The translations under genes and the position numbers were made by a program. Source: Azonexaceae bacterium s22 (GTDB lineage: Bacteria > Pseudomonadota > Gammaproteobacteria > Burkholderiales > Rhodocyclaceae). From it: DNA of 64,000 nt. Numbering within the stretch: the first letter of the stretch is position 1; every line of letters starts with the position of its first letter. The notes below the pieces were generated by a model that had not been told where the DNA came from, did not search any database, and worked only from the letters and a program-made list of their open reading frames with translations. This document shows positions 18,758 through 27,742 of the stretch, piece by piece. The stretch lies in NCBI GenBank assembly GCA_016617495.1, contig WYCU01000001.1, forward strand, positions 310,001-374,000, given 5' to 3'.

Positions 18758-19525
18758 TTACGGCGTCGGCACCACTTGATAAAGCACGCCGTTGGCCCCG
18801 AAGACCGGCTTGAACCATGTATTCCCGCACAGGTAATACGTGCCGCCTGCCACCGAAGGGCGAATGCACCCTGCCGGCAAGCTGGCGTAACTGGTTCCCA
18901 TCGAATACATCGGTGCCGCCCCGGCCGCGCCTGCTGCCACGCCGGCATTGTAGGCGTTGGCATTGGCCGTGGCAGCACCGGTCGCCACACCCGCAGCATA
19001 GGCATTCGAGGTCGCCGCCGCGTTGCTGGCCGAAGCGATGGCCGCGCCGGTGGCTACGCCCACCACGGCGCCCGCTGCCGCGGCACAGCCGTAGCAGCCG
19101 GTACTGTAAGCGGGCACGACGACCGGCGGGTGATAGGCCGGATACCCCGGATAGCCCCCCGGCGGCGGTGGTGGCGCGCCCGGCGGATGATAGGCCGTGC
19201 CTCCACCCGGATAGGTGTGGTAGGCCCCCTCGCCGTAACGGCCGGCCGTCGTACCGCCGTACATGTTGGTGTGTTCCGTGCCGCCACCGTAGGCATGGGC
19301 CGTGTTACCGCCGTAGGCGTTGGTGTGTTCCGTACCCTCGCCCGCCACATGATCGGTACTGCCGCCCCAACGGTTCTCATGCTCGCTTTGACCGAAACTA
19401 TGTTCTGAAGCTCCGCCGAAGGCATTGGCACGTCCCCAGGCACCGGCATCGGCCGTCCACAATCCGGCAGCCAGCAGCACCGGCAAAATTCCGAGCAACT
19501 TGCTCACTTTGCGTTCTTGTTTCAT
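18758..19525 (-). CDS. Secreted His/Gly-rich repeat protein
   Basis: 255 residues with an N-terminal signal peptide (about 1-31, [21 protein letters not shown]). A low-complexity region of repeated TEHTN-YGG-TAH-type units follows, then a Pro/Gly/Tyr stretch, an Ala-rich glycine-zipper-like segment with paired Cys (about residues 150-215) and a C-terminal domain with [14 protein letters not shown]. No known family by name. It could be a structural or aggregation-prone envelope protein. It overlaps the DUF2092 gene by ATGA and is the last gene of the operon. Confidence 0.8.
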   Translation of the reverse strand: MKQERKVSKLLGILPVLLAAGLWTADAGAWGRANAFGGASEHSFGQSEHENRWGGSTDHVAGEGTEHTNAYGGNTAHAYGGGTEHTNMYGGTTAGRYGEGAYHTYPGGGTAYHPPGAPPPPPGGYPGYPAYHPPVVVPAYSTGCYGCAAAAGAVVGVATGAAIASASNAAATSNAYAAGVATGAATANANAYNAGVAAGAAGAAPMYSMGTSYASLPAGCIRPSVAGGTYYLCGNTWFKPVFGANGVLYQVVPTP

Positions 19526-20418
19526 TGCTTGCCTCCGCTGGATGCCGGCTTGGCCGCCCCCACGGGCTTGACGCCGGGTGGAAGTGCCATCGGGTGTGCG
19601 AACGGCGCCTTGTCCGCGCTCTTGGCCTTTTCGGAGGTGAAGACCTCCGCGGCCAGCGGCGCATCGAGCTGCCAGTTGGTAAATTCGAGGTCGTGGCGCA
19701 GGCGCAGCGGATCGGCCCGATAGACGGCACGCACGCGCCGCGGCAGTTTGTCGTCCACCCCGATCCACAACTGCATGAAGACTTCGTTATCGGCCCAAAC
19801 GACCATGTCCGTTTTCACGCCGCCCACCACACCCGAGGGACCGACGTAAAAGGCCGTTTTGACCCCTTGCGCGAGCGGTGTGAACGGGTCGGCCGCAATC
19901 ACGTCCGAGAACGGGAAAAAGAAGCCGGCCGTCTGGTACATCTGCTTGAGCATGGCGTCGATCGTCGGCGGCGCCTCGGCGATGGCCGCCAGATTCTCGA
20001 CCGGCGCGAAGGCCATCACCGCCTTGCCGTCGTAATAGAACTCCATCGCCGGACCGTCGCCCGGAACGATGACGCGCAGACGATCCGGGCGCTGCATGGC
20101 CACGTCGTAACGCATGGTGTAGACGATGGCCGGACCGAGCTTGCTTGGATACTCATAGCTGGCGGTGGCCGTGAACGCCATCGATTTTGCCGCGGCCAGC
20201 CTTTCGCTGGTGGCCTTGAGCAGCGCCATCGCCCGATCTTCGACGATGGGCTTCATGGCCGGTTTAACAGCCGGTGCCGGACGGACTGCCTTGGCCGGCT
20301 TGGCTGCCGGTGCGGCCTGTTCGGCGGCGGAAACGCCCAAGGCGGCCAGGCCGAAGGCAACGCACAGCGCCCGGGTAAGCACCGCGGGCCGGGCGATCAT
20401 GGTTTTTGGTTTGCTCAT
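19522..20418 (-). CDS. DUF2092 family exported protein
   Basis: 298 residues, with a signal peptide (TRALCVAFGLAALGVSAAEQ), an Ala/Lys/Pro linker, then a lipoprotein-carrier-like (LolA-fold-like) DUF2092 domain: MALLKATSERLAAAKSMAFTA, PDRLRVIVPGDGPAMEFYYDGK and FVGPSG-type blocks. Function unknown; the fold suggests binding of a hydrophobic ligand in the periplasm (inference). Start set at 20418 because it overlaps the preceding stop by ATGA; another ATG five codons upstream is possible. Confidence 0.82.
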   Translation of the reverse strand: MSKPKTMIARPAVLTRALCVAFGLAALGVSAAEQAAPAAKPAKAVRPAPAVKPAMKPIVEDRAMALLKATSERLAAAKSMAFTATASYEYPSKLGPAIVYTMRYDVAMQRPDRLRVIVPGDGPAMEFYYDGKAVMAFAPVENLAAIAEAPPTIDAMLKQMYQTAGFFFPFSDVIAADPFTPLAQGVKTAFYVGPSGVVGGVKTDMVVWADNEVFMQLWIGVDDKLPRRVRAVYRADPLRLRHDLEFTNWQLDAPLAAEVFTSEKAKSADKAPFAHPMALPPGVKPVGAAKPASSGGKQ

Positions 20419-20693
20419 GGAATCATCCCGCACGTGAACATTTTATTGACGACTGCGCCTGCGACCTTGTCGATGAAGATCGTGCGCGCCTGCGGATCCT
20501 GTTCGAGGAAGGCGAGCGCCCGCTCCTCTTCCGGGGATTTGGGCGCGCTACGTTTCTGCCACAGCTCCTCGCAAGAGGCACTCTGATATTTCTCGATGAC
20601 GCGGGTGGCCACGGCATCGAGAATCGGATATTGCGCCTGGGCAGTGCCAACCAGGGCCGCCCCCAGAACGAACAACACGGCTTGTTTCTTCAT
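20415..20693 (-). CDS. Small periplasmic protein (92 aa)
   Basis: Signal peptide MKKQAVLFVLGAALVGTAQAQ, then about 70 residues with two Cys (ASCEELW, MFTCGMIP) that could form a disulfide. No family recognised. It heads the coupled trio with the DUF2092 and repeat-protein genes, which suggests a shared envelope role. Confidence 0.78.
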   Translation of the reverse strand: MKKQAVLFVLGAALVGTAQAQYPILDAVATRVIEKYQSASCEELWQKRSAPKSPEEERALAFLEQDPQARTIFIDKVAGAVVNKMFTCGMIP

Positions 20694-20717
20694 TGCGGAT
20701 ACCTCCGAAAGAAACGA

Positions 20718-21284
20718 TCAGAAATTCATGTCGGTGAGGACAATTTCGATGCGACGGTTCTCGCGCCGACCGGCCGGCGTGGCATTCGAAGCCACCGGCT
20801 GGTATTCGCCAAAACCGGAAGCTTCCAGCCGGTTCGGATCGATACCCTTGGCCTGCAGGAAACGCACGACATCGCTTGAGCGCGCGGTCGACAGTTCCCA
20901 GTTGGTCGGATAACGCTGACGCAACTCATAGCCGATCGGCTCGTTATCGGTATAGCCCCGCACCACGATGCGCTTGTCGGTCACGCTTTGCAAGGTAGCC
21001 ACGATCTTCTCCAGCGTTTCGCGGCCTTTGGCATTCATCTGGGCGCTGCCGGAGGAAAAGACGATTTCGTCGATCAAGGTTACGGTCAGGCGACCCTGCA
21101 ATTCCTTGATGCGCACCTGATCGGCCTGGATTTCCTGCTGCAACTTGGCGTTGAGGGCCTGGTAGGCCTGGCTCTGCGCAGCATAGGTGTTGGCCGTCTG
21201 CACCTCCTGATTGTAGGTGCCTTGACTCACACAGCCGCCAAGCGCGGCGGCCAACAGTACGGGGATGAGCGTTTTTTTGAACAT
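20718..21284 (-). CDS. OmpA-like peptidoglycan-associated lipoprotein
   Basis: 188 residues with lipoprotein signal peptide and lipobox LGGC (Cys18). A short coiled-coil-like segment (about 30-65, Gln/Ala-rich) is followed by a C-terminal OmpA domain (IVFSSGSAQMNAKGRETL, VRGYTDNEPIG, ARSSDVVRFLQAKG, GRRENRRIEIVL) that binds peptidoglycan. It is upstream of, and 25 bp from, the small-protein/DUF2092 operon, probably co-transcribed with it. Confidence 0.9.
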   Translation of the reverse strand: MFKKTLIPVLLAAALGGCVSQGTYNQEVQTANTYAAQSQAYQALNAKLQQEIQADQVRIKELQGRLTVTLIDEIVFSSGSAQMNAKGRETLEKIVATLQSVTDKRIVVRGYTDNEPIGYELRQRYPTNWELSTARSSDVVRFLQAKGIDPNRLEASGFGEYQPVASNATPAGRRENRRIEIVLTDMNF

Positions 21285-21325
21285 GGCTGACTCCTGCAGT
21301 TAAGCGCAACCTTCACGCTGAAAAA

Positions 21326-21562
21326 TCATTTGGAAAACATGAACTGGATCTGGGTACGAATTTGCCAGTTGAGATATCGCACCACCCCCGAAAGCCCCAT
21401 CCCCCAGTTGCGATTGCCACCCGGGTTCTGGGCCGGCTTGACCCATTGCTCCTCACTCAATTCGGCGAATGCGATCCCGCGCTGCAGGGCCAGCGCTCGC
21501 GCTGTACCAACCAGCCCGGAGATTTGGGAGCGTTTCACGTGGAACCCCTTCGTATCGTGCAA
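21326..21562 (-). CDS. Possible small protein or gene remnant (78 aa)
   Basis: Open frame with coding-like base use ending in LSGVVRYLNWQIRTQIQFMFSK. No family recognised. Its first residues (GFHVKR) are simply the translation of a parS-like site, so the true start, if there is one, may be further in. It may be a remnant. Confidence 0.35.
   Translation of the reverse strand: MHDTKGFHVKRSQISGLVGTARALALQRGIAFAELSEEQWVKPAQNPGGNRNWGMGLSGVVRYLNWQIRTQIQFMFSK
21532..21545. promoter_or_regulatory. parS-like site, one mismatch
   Basis: GTTTCACGTGGAAC differs at one position from the perfect parS core. It lies about 19 kb from dnaA in a poorly coding stretch. Confidence 0.65.
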
Positions 21563-21586
21563 TGGCCCACCGACGAATTGCGGAGG

Positions 21587-21620
21587 CAGGGCCCGGCAGT
21601 GCCGGGCCCGTGCTGCCAGC
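21587..21620 (-). terminator. Strong GC hairpin after the long arylsulfatase gene
   Basis: GGGCCCGGCA / TGCCGGGCCC forms a perfect 10-bp stem just past the sulfatase stop. No T-run follows, so it could act as a terminator or as an mRNA 3'-end stabiliser. Confidence 0.5.
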
Positions 21621-21623
21621 CGC

Positions 21624-24143
21624 TTACTCGCGGCCGGCTGCGGTGGCCTTCATGCCTTCCATCAGCTTCTTCTCGTCTTCCGGCGTCAGCTTCGGACGGT
21701 CGACATTGATGGTCAGCTTGTTCAACTTGGCCGTCAGCGCGAATGGCGGCTTGTAGTCGGCATCATTGACGCCCGTCAGCGTGTCGGAACCGACGTCGAA
21801 GCTCTCGTCCCATTGCAGGATCATCGGCAGGGTGCGCTCCATGGTCTGGGTATCGACTACTTTGCCATCGACCTTCAACGTACCGACACCCGGACGGCCT
21901 AGGCCACTGAAGTTGTTGAACGCCAGCGTTCCGGCACCAAGACCGTCATACTTGAACTCGAACTCGACGACATGGCGTCCCGGCGTCAACTCCGGGCCTT
22001 CCCACTTCATCCGCTTGAGGTCGACCAGGTTCCACAGCCACACCGGACGGTTCTTGAGCAGATAGAAACCATAGCCGGCAAAACGTCCACCGGAGGTCAC
22101 GATCATGCCTTCCGCGCCGCCCTGCGGGACTTCGATATCCGCGGTGAACGTGTAGGAGGCATTCAGGACATTCGGAGAATCGCCCTGCGGGAGGCCGACC
22201 ATCGGACGGGTGTACACAAACTCGCTACGCCCGGCAGTGATGTTCGGACGCGGGGCGACAATCCGTGCGGCAACCGAGGCGTCGAGCGGGAAAACTTGAT
22301 GCTTCCTGGCTTCGGCAATGAACAGCGCCTTCAATTCCTTGACCTTCTGCGGGTATTTCGCCGCCAGATCCTCGGATTGCGTGAAGTCCCGGGTCAGGTC
22401 ATAGAGCTGGAACTCCTGGTTGTTGAGCGGATCGGGATTCGCCGGGCCGAAGGCCTGCCACGGGGCACGATTGACCTTGGTGCTCAATACCCAGCCTTCG
22501 TGGTAAAGCGCCCACTGGCCCATCATTTCAAAGTATTGGGTCTTGTGCCGCGACGGTACCTTGGCGTTCTGTGCATCGAAGGTATAGGCAAAGCTCGTTC
22601 CTTCAATCGGCGACTGCTTGATGCCATCGACCATGTCCGGCGCACGGATGCCCGCCGCGTCGAGAATGGTCGGCACCACATCGCTGACATGAACAAACTG
22701 TTCGCGTAACGCGCCCTTGTCCTTGATGCGTGCAGGCCACGAAACCACCATGTTCTGGTTGATGCCGCCCAGGCGGGAAGCGTTCTGCTTGAACCAGTCG
22801 AATGGCGTATCGAAGGCCCACGACCAGCCTGCAGACATGTGGTTGTAGGTCAAATCCGTACCCCAGACATCGTAGAACTTCATCTGCACCTCTGCCGGCA
22901 ACTGGTTCAGGCCGTTGAAGAAGGCCACCTCGTTCGGCGTGCCGAGCGGACCGCCTTCGGCGCTGGTGCCATTGTCGCCGTTGATATAGATGACCAGCGT
23001 GTTGTCGAGCTTGCCGAGATCCTGAAAGTGCTGGACCACGCGCCCGATTTCGTAATCGCTGTATGCGGCATAGGCAGCAAACACTTCAACCTGGCGAATG
23101 AACAGCTTCTTCTCGTCGGCCGACAGTTGATCCCAAGGCTTGAGCACTTCATTCGGCCACGGGGTCAGCTTGGCATTCTGCGGCACCACGCCGAGCTTCT
23201 TCTGGTTCTCGAAAATACGCTCGCGCAGTTTCTCGTAACCGTCGTCGAAGAGATGCATGGCGCTGATCTTGTCCACCCATTCCTTGGTCGGATGGTGTGG
23301 CGCATGCGTTGCGCCCGGCGCGTATTTGATGAACACCGGCTTGGACGGATCGATCTGGTGCATGCGCGACATGTAATCAATCGCGTCGTCGGCCATGGCG
23401 GTCACCAGATTCCACGTCCCCGGCGCCTTGCCCTCGAACGGGTAGATTTGCGTCGTATTGCGGAACAGGTTGGGCTGCCACTGATTGGCATCGCCGCCGA
23501 TGAAGCCGTAGAAATACTCGAAGCCCATGCCGATGGGCCACTGGTCGAAGGGACCCACCTGGCTGGCCTGGAAGGCCGGCACGTTGTGATCCTTGCCGAA
23601 CCAGGCCGTCGAATAACCGTTGTCCTTGAGGATACGGCCAATCGTCGCCTTGTCCTTGCCGATGATGCTGTTGTAGCCGGGGAAGCCGGTGGACTGCTCG
23701 GAAATCACGCCGAAACCGACCGAATGGTGATTACGACCGGTAATCAGCGCAGCGCGTGTCGGCGAACACAGTGCCGTGGAGAACACACGGTTGTAACGCA
23801 AGCCTTCCTTGGCCAGACGATCCATCGTCGGGGTTGGAATCACGCCGCCGAAGGTGCTCGGCACGCCAAAACCGGCGTCGTCGGTGATGATCAGCAGAAC
23901 GTTCGGCGCCGACTTCGGCGGCACGATACGCGGTGCCCACCAGTACTTCGACTGCAATGCACCGTCCTTGATGACGCCGCCGAACCTGGGATCGGGCGCC
24001 GGTAGTTGCTTGCCACTGATCGTGGTGGTGGCACTCGGCGATCCAAGTACCCCGGTCACCTGCTGGGCTGATGCCGTCGTCGAAATTGTCGCGGTCGACG
24101 CCAAAAAAAGCCCGAAAATCGCGCTTAAAACTGATTTACGCAT
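21624..24143 (-). CDS. Arylsulfatase, exported, long type
   Basis: Hydrolyses sulfate esters in the periplasm. The 839-residue product has a signal peptide (about 1-27), NVLLIITDDAGFG (metal ligands, about 81-93) and CSPTRAALITGR with Cys126, the residue converted to formylglycine. Later blocks include FIKYAPGATHAPHHP and INGDNGTSAEGG. A C-terminal beta-rich extension of about 200 residues follows, as in other long bacterial arylsulfatases. The signal peptide segment STATI is encoded by element copy 8. Start 24143 follows GGAGG. A formylglycine-generating enzyme is not in the window. Confidence 0.93.
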   Translation of the reverse strand: MRKSVLSAIFGLFLASTATISTTASAQQVTGVLGSPSATTTISGKQLPAPDPRFGGVIKDGALQSKYWWAPRIVPPKSAPNVLLIITDDAGFGVPSTFGGVIPTPTMDRLAKEGLRYNRVFSTALCSPTRAALITGRNHHSVGFGVISEQSTGFPGYNSIIGKDKATIGRILKDNGYSTAWFGKDHNVPAFQASQVGPFDQWPIGMGFEYFYGFIGGDANQWQPNLFRNTTQIYPFEGKAPGTWNLVTAMADDAIDYMSRMHQIDPSKPVFIKYAPGATHAPHHPTKEWVDKISAMHLFDDGYEKLRERIFENQKKLGVVPQNAKLTPWPNEVLKPWDQLSADEKKLFIRQVEVFAAYAAYSDYEIGRVVQHFQDLGKLDNTLVIYINGDNGTSAEGGPLGTPNEVAFFNGLNQLPAEVQMKFYDVWGTDLTYNHMSAGWSWAFDTPFDWFKQNASRLGGINQNMVVSWPARIKDKGALREQFVHVSDVVPTILDAAGIRAPDMVDGIKQSPIEGTSFAYTFDAQNAKVPSRHKTQYFEMMGQWALYHEGWVLSTKVNRAPWQAFGPANPDPLNNQEFQLYDLTRDFTQSEDLAAKYPQKVKELKALFIAEARKHQVFPLDASVAARIVAPRPNITAGRSEFVYTRPMVGLPQGDSPNVLNASYTFTADIEVPQGGAEGMIVTSGGRFAGYGFYLLKNRPVWLWNLVDLKRMKWEGPELTPGRHVVEFEFKYDGLGAGTLAFNNFSGLGRPGVGTLKVDGKVVDTQTMERTLPMILQWDESFDVGSDTLTGVNDADYKPPFALTAKLNKLTINVDRPKLTPEDEKKLMEGMKATAAGRE
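24083..24120 (+). repeat. Uptake-signal-like element, copy 8 (in sulfatase signal peptide)
   Basis: AATTGTCGCGGTCGAC, GCC, AAAAAAA, GCCC, GAAAATC: one of the best copies. It is antisense to the gene and encodes part of the signal peptide. Confidence 0.88.
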
Positions 24144-24220
24144 GGGTTCCTCCAGGCAAATCCAGAAACTACTCGAAAGAGAATTACGAAGGCCGCAACA
24201 CGCGGCCTCCGAAAAGATCG

Positions 24221-25084
24221 TCAGAAGCGGAAATTCGCGCCCAGCGCCAAACCGCCGAAACTGATGTTGTCGATCAGCTTGTCGTCGTTCTGGCTGTAAT
24301 ACAGATAGCGATAATCGAGATTCAGATCGCCCCACTTGAAGGCATAACCGATGCCTGCCAGTCCTTGCCAGGTGAAGGTAGACGATCCGCCGCCACCGAC
24401 ATCGACATAACCGCGGGCAAACCAGTCGCTGTCGCCAAAATTGGCACGGCCGCGCAGACCGACGATCCCCGCCCAGACATCCTCACGCTTGCTGACCCCG
24501 CCCTGGCGGGCGAAAGTGGCCGTACGTCCACCGGGACCGGTGCCGGTAATCGTGGTCTTCAACTCCCAGTTCGTGTCGGCACTCAGCCCCAGATAACGGA
24601 AACCGCCGATCGCTTCGAGGTTGGCCTTCGGCTCCTGCAGCAGCGCATAGCCGCCCACCAGCGTCCAAACCGTACCCTTGAGGTCGGACGAAGCCCCGGC
24701 GCTGACCGAAGACGTCGAGACATTGACGGGACCGGAGCCGGGATTGAGGTCCACGCTCTGCACCTTGCCGTCCGTGCCGGAGAAATGCAGGTAGATGATG
24801 TCCGTACCGATCACCCAGCGCCCGTTGCGTGCCGTACCGGTAAGCATCGCCGCCATGTCCAGGCTGTCGAAATAATTGTTCGGGTCGATCTCGACGCGTG
24901 CACTGCCACCACCGACCGGCGGCGGGCCATAGTTCAGCTTACCGCTGACGCTGGGCAACCAGACGTAAGGCTCCAACGTAAATTGCCATCCATCGCCGCC
25001 GCCTTGCGCCATGGCCGACCCCGAGGCGACCAACGCCGTCGCCAATGCAGCCTGCAAGGCTGTCCGTTTGAAAATGCATTTCAT
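24221..25084 (-). CDS. Outer-membrane beta-barrel protein
   Basis: 287 residues. Signal peptide (RTALQAALATALVASGSAMAQ), then alternating amphipathic strands (WQFTLEPYVWLPSVSGKL, WVIGTDIIYLHFSG, WTLVGGYALL, YAFKWGDLNLDYRYLYYS) and a C-terminal Phe (GANFRF), the outer-membrane insertion signature. The family is general; substrate unknown. It lies 77 bp upstream of the arylsulfatase on the same strand, so a role in passage of sulfated substrate is possible. The start follows GAGGGG. Confidence 0.85.
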   Translation of the reverse strand: MKCIFKRTALQAALATALVASGSAMAQGGGDGWQFTLEPYVWLPSVSGKLNYGPPPVGGGSARVEIDPNNYFDSLDMAAMLTGTARNGRWVIGTDIIYLHFSGTDGKVQSVDLNPGSGPVNVSTSSVSAGASSDLKGTVWTLVGGYALLQEPKANLEAIGGFRYLGLSADTNWELKTTITGTGPGGRTATFARQGGVSKREDVWAGIVGLRGRANFGDSDWFARGYVDVGGGGSSTFTWQGLAGIGYAFKWGDLNLDYRYLYYSQNDDKLIDNISFGGLALGANFRF

Positions 25085-25269
25085 CGAAACCCCTCGTGAT
25101 TCAAGTATTCTTGATAACTGGCCTGTCGCTGCTCCGTACTCCGGCCAATATGCCTGAATCATTCTAGTCAATCGTTTTTTATCCTTATGGACATATTGCG
25201 ACAATTTTCTGTTCGCAGTTCAGCGCCTTGCCTGGACAGCCTTCGCCCGGGTGTTGCGCAGGCCACACA

Positions 25270-27660
25270 ATGAGCAAGAAATCCCGTAAAAACCCCGGCA
25301 CCGGCCCGCAGCCCGGCATTACCGCCGCAACAACGGAAGCCCGCCCATCCTCTGTTTTAAAGCTGATTGGCTTGATGGCGCTCGTCCTGGCCATCGCAAT
25401 TGCCGTGTTTTTCGCCACGCGCCCGGCGCCCCTTGCACAACGCGCCAGCGCCGAAACCACCACCCCGGCGGAAAACCGGGCCGTCGCCACCTACATTGGC
25501 GATGCGACCTGCCTCTCCTGCCATACCGCCGCCGGGGAGCGCTGGAAGGGCTCCCATCATGACCAGGCCATGGCCCACGCCAAACCGTCCAGCGTGCGGG
25601 GCAACTTCGCCAACAGCACATTCCGCCAGGGCCAGGCCTCGTGGCGCTTCCGTGAAAGCGAAGGACGCTACTACGTCGACACCGCTGAAAAAACCGGTAC
25701 GCCCCGCACCTACGAAATCAAATACACCTTCGGCGTCGATCCGCTGCAGCAATACCTGGTCGAATTTCCCGGTGGCCGCCTTCAGGCCCTGCCCGTCGCC
25801 TGGGATACCCGACGCCAGCGCTGGTTCCACCTTCAGCCCGATGCCCCATCCAAAGCCGGCGATCCGCTCCATTGGACAGGCCGCTACCAGAACTGGAACC
25901 TGATGTGCGCCGAGTGCCACAGCACCAATCTGCGCAAAGGCTACGATAGCGCCAGCGATACCTACGCCACACGTTGGGACGAACTCAATGTCGGCTGCCA
26001 GGCCTGCCATGGCCCCGGCAGTGCTCATCTCGCCTGGGCAGAAGCCAAGCGCGACGGTAAAGCGCCCCCGTCCGGCACCGACAAGGGCTATGGTCTCGTC
26101 GTCGATTTCCGCGCCGGTAATTCGCGTTTCGAAGTCGACCAGTGCGGCGCGTGCCATTCGCGTCGCCAGCGCCTCACGGACGGCGATCTGCCCGGCGCCC
26201 CTTTCCTCGACAATTTCCGCCCGGAACTCCTGCGCGCCGGCCTCTACCACCCCGATGGCCAGCAACTCGACGAGGTCTATGTCTACGGTTCCATGCTGCA
26301 AAGCCGCATGTACCACCAAGGCGTACGCTGCACCGATTGCCACGATGCCCACAGCCTCAAACTCAAAGCCGACGGCAACGCCGTCTGCCTGCAATGCCAT
26401 AACCCAGCCGGCAACGCGCGCTTCCCGACCCTGAAAAAGCAGGCTTACGACACCCCGGCACACCACCACCATCCCGCCGGCAGCCCGGGGGCAGAATGCA
26501 AGCAGTGCCACATGCCGGAAAAGAACTACATGCGCGTGCATGCCCGGCCGGACCACAGTTTCCGCATTCCGCGGCCGGATCTCTCGCAGCAACTCGGCAC
26601 CCCCAACGCCTGCAATCAATGCCATGCCAACAAGACCGCGCTCTGGGCCGCCGATGCAATCGACCGCTGGTACGGCCCGCAACGGCGTCAGGAGCCCAGT
26701 TTCGCCGCAGTCTTTGCAGCCGCTCGCGCCGGGCGTAGCGAAGCCCTCCCCGGCCTGCTCGCCCTGCTACGCGACCCGTCACAGCCGGCCATCGTCCGCG
26801 CCACAGCAACGGAACACCTGCCGCCCACGCAGCCCGAGGCCCGTGCTGCGCTCGCCCAAGCACTGAACGATCCGGAAGCGCTGGTCCGTGCCTACGCCAT
26901 CCTCGCGCTGGCTGAATTGCCGCCCCCCGAGCGAGCGCCGCTGCTCGTTTCCAGCCTGCGCGACCCGATCCGCCTCGTACGCATCAACGCCGCCCAGGCG
27001 CTCGCTGCACTCCCCCCCGGCACGCTCGCTGGCGCCGACCAGGCCGCCTTTGATTACGCCTACCGGGAATATCTCGATGCCCAAGCCGCGATGGCCGATA
27101 TGCCCGCCACCCAGCTCAACCTGGCTAGCGTCTACGCCCAACGGGGCGATGACCCCGCCGCCCGCGAGGCCTATGCACGTGCCCTGCGCATGGACCCCGA
27201 CTTCGGCGCCGGGCGTAACGCTTACGCTGGCTACCTGGCGACGCGGGGCGACACTGCCGCCGCCGAAGCCACCCTCCGCGCCGGTCTGGAGCGCAACCCC
27301 GGCGACGCCCAATTACGCTACAGCCTGGCACTGCTGCTCGCCGAATCTGGCCAGTTGCCCGCCGCCATCCGCGAACTGCAGCTGGCCACCCGGCATGCAC
27401 CGGACAACCCGCGCATCGCCTACAACCTCGGCCTCGCCCTGATGCAAGCCGGGCGCCTGAGCGATGCCGAAGCCCCGCTCGCCAAGGCAACGCGCCTCGA
27501 TGCGCAGGAATCCGCCTATGCCTATGCCCTGGCCTTGCTGCTATTCCAGCAACAGCGACCCGAGGCTGCCCTTCCGCATGTCGAACGGGCGCTGACGCTC
27601 AATCCCGCCGACCGCGCAGCACAGCAGCTCTTGCTGGCCATTCGTCGCGGTCGACCATGA
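25270..27660 (+). CDS. Octaheme c-type cytochrome with HEAT-like and TPR domains
   Basis: 796 residues. One N-terminal membrane anchor (about 30-49) is followed by a periplasmic multiheme domain with eight CxxCH motifs: CLSCH (81-85), CAECH, CQACH, CGACH, CTDCH, CLQCH, CKQCH and CNQCH. A HEAT-like helical region (ATATEHLPPTQPEARAALAQ...) and several TPR repeats run to the C-terminus. This is the cytochrome c554/TPR architecture, with electron transfer to or from an unknown partner. The final residues and the TGA stop lie inside element copy 9. It is divergent from the outer-membrane barrel gene (185-bp spacer). Confidence 0.88.
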   Translation: MSKKSRKNPGTGPQPGITAATTEARPSSVLKLIGLMALVLAIAIAVFFATRPAPLAQRASAETTTPAENRAVATYIGDATCLSCHTAAGERWKGSHHDQAMAHAKPSSVRGNFANSTFRQGQASWRFRESEGRYYVDTAEKTGTPRTYEIKYTFGVDPLQQYLVEFPGGRLQALPVAWDTRRQRWFHLQPDAPSKAGDPLHWTGRYQNWNLMCAECHSTNLRKGYDSASDTYATRWDELNVGCQACHGPGSAHLAWAEAKRDGKAPPSGTDKGYGLVVDFRAGNSRFEVDQCGACHSRRQRLTDGDLPGAPFLDNFRPELLRAGLYHPDGQQLDEVYVYGSMLQSRMYHQGVRCTDCHDAHSLKLKADGNAVCLQCHNPAGNARFPTLKKQAYDTPAHHHHPAGSPGAECKQCHMPEKNYMRVHARPDHSFRIPRPDLSQQLGTPNACNQCHANKTALWAADAIDRWYGPQRRQEPSFAAVFAAARAGRSEALPGLLALLRDPSQPAIVRATATEHLPPTQPEARAALAQALNDPEALVRAYAILALAELPPPERAPLLVSSLRDPIRLVRINAAQALAALPPGTLAGADQAAFDYAYREYLDAQAAMADMPATQLNLASVYAQRGDDPAAREAYARALRMDPDFGAGRNAYAGYLATRGDTAAAEATLRAGLERNPGDAQLRYSLALLLAESGQLPAAIRELQLATRHAPDNPRIAYNLGLALMQAGRLSDAEAPLAKATRLDAQESAYAYALALLLFQQQRPEAALPHVERALTLNPADRAAQQLLLAIRRGRP

Positions 27661-27677
27661 AAAATGGGCAAATTCCA
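27640..27677 (+). repeat. Uptake-signal-like element, copy 9 (stop codon of the cytochrome gene)
   Basis: ATTCGTCGCGGTCGAC, CATG, AAAAA, TGGGC, AAATTCC. The TGA stop of the cytochrome gene lies within it. Confidence 0.85.
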
Positions 27678-27742
27678 AATGCCGATACCGCGGGGCATTC
27701 CATTGTGAGGCCGACTTCACCCGAGCAGATCGAGGCCGCATC

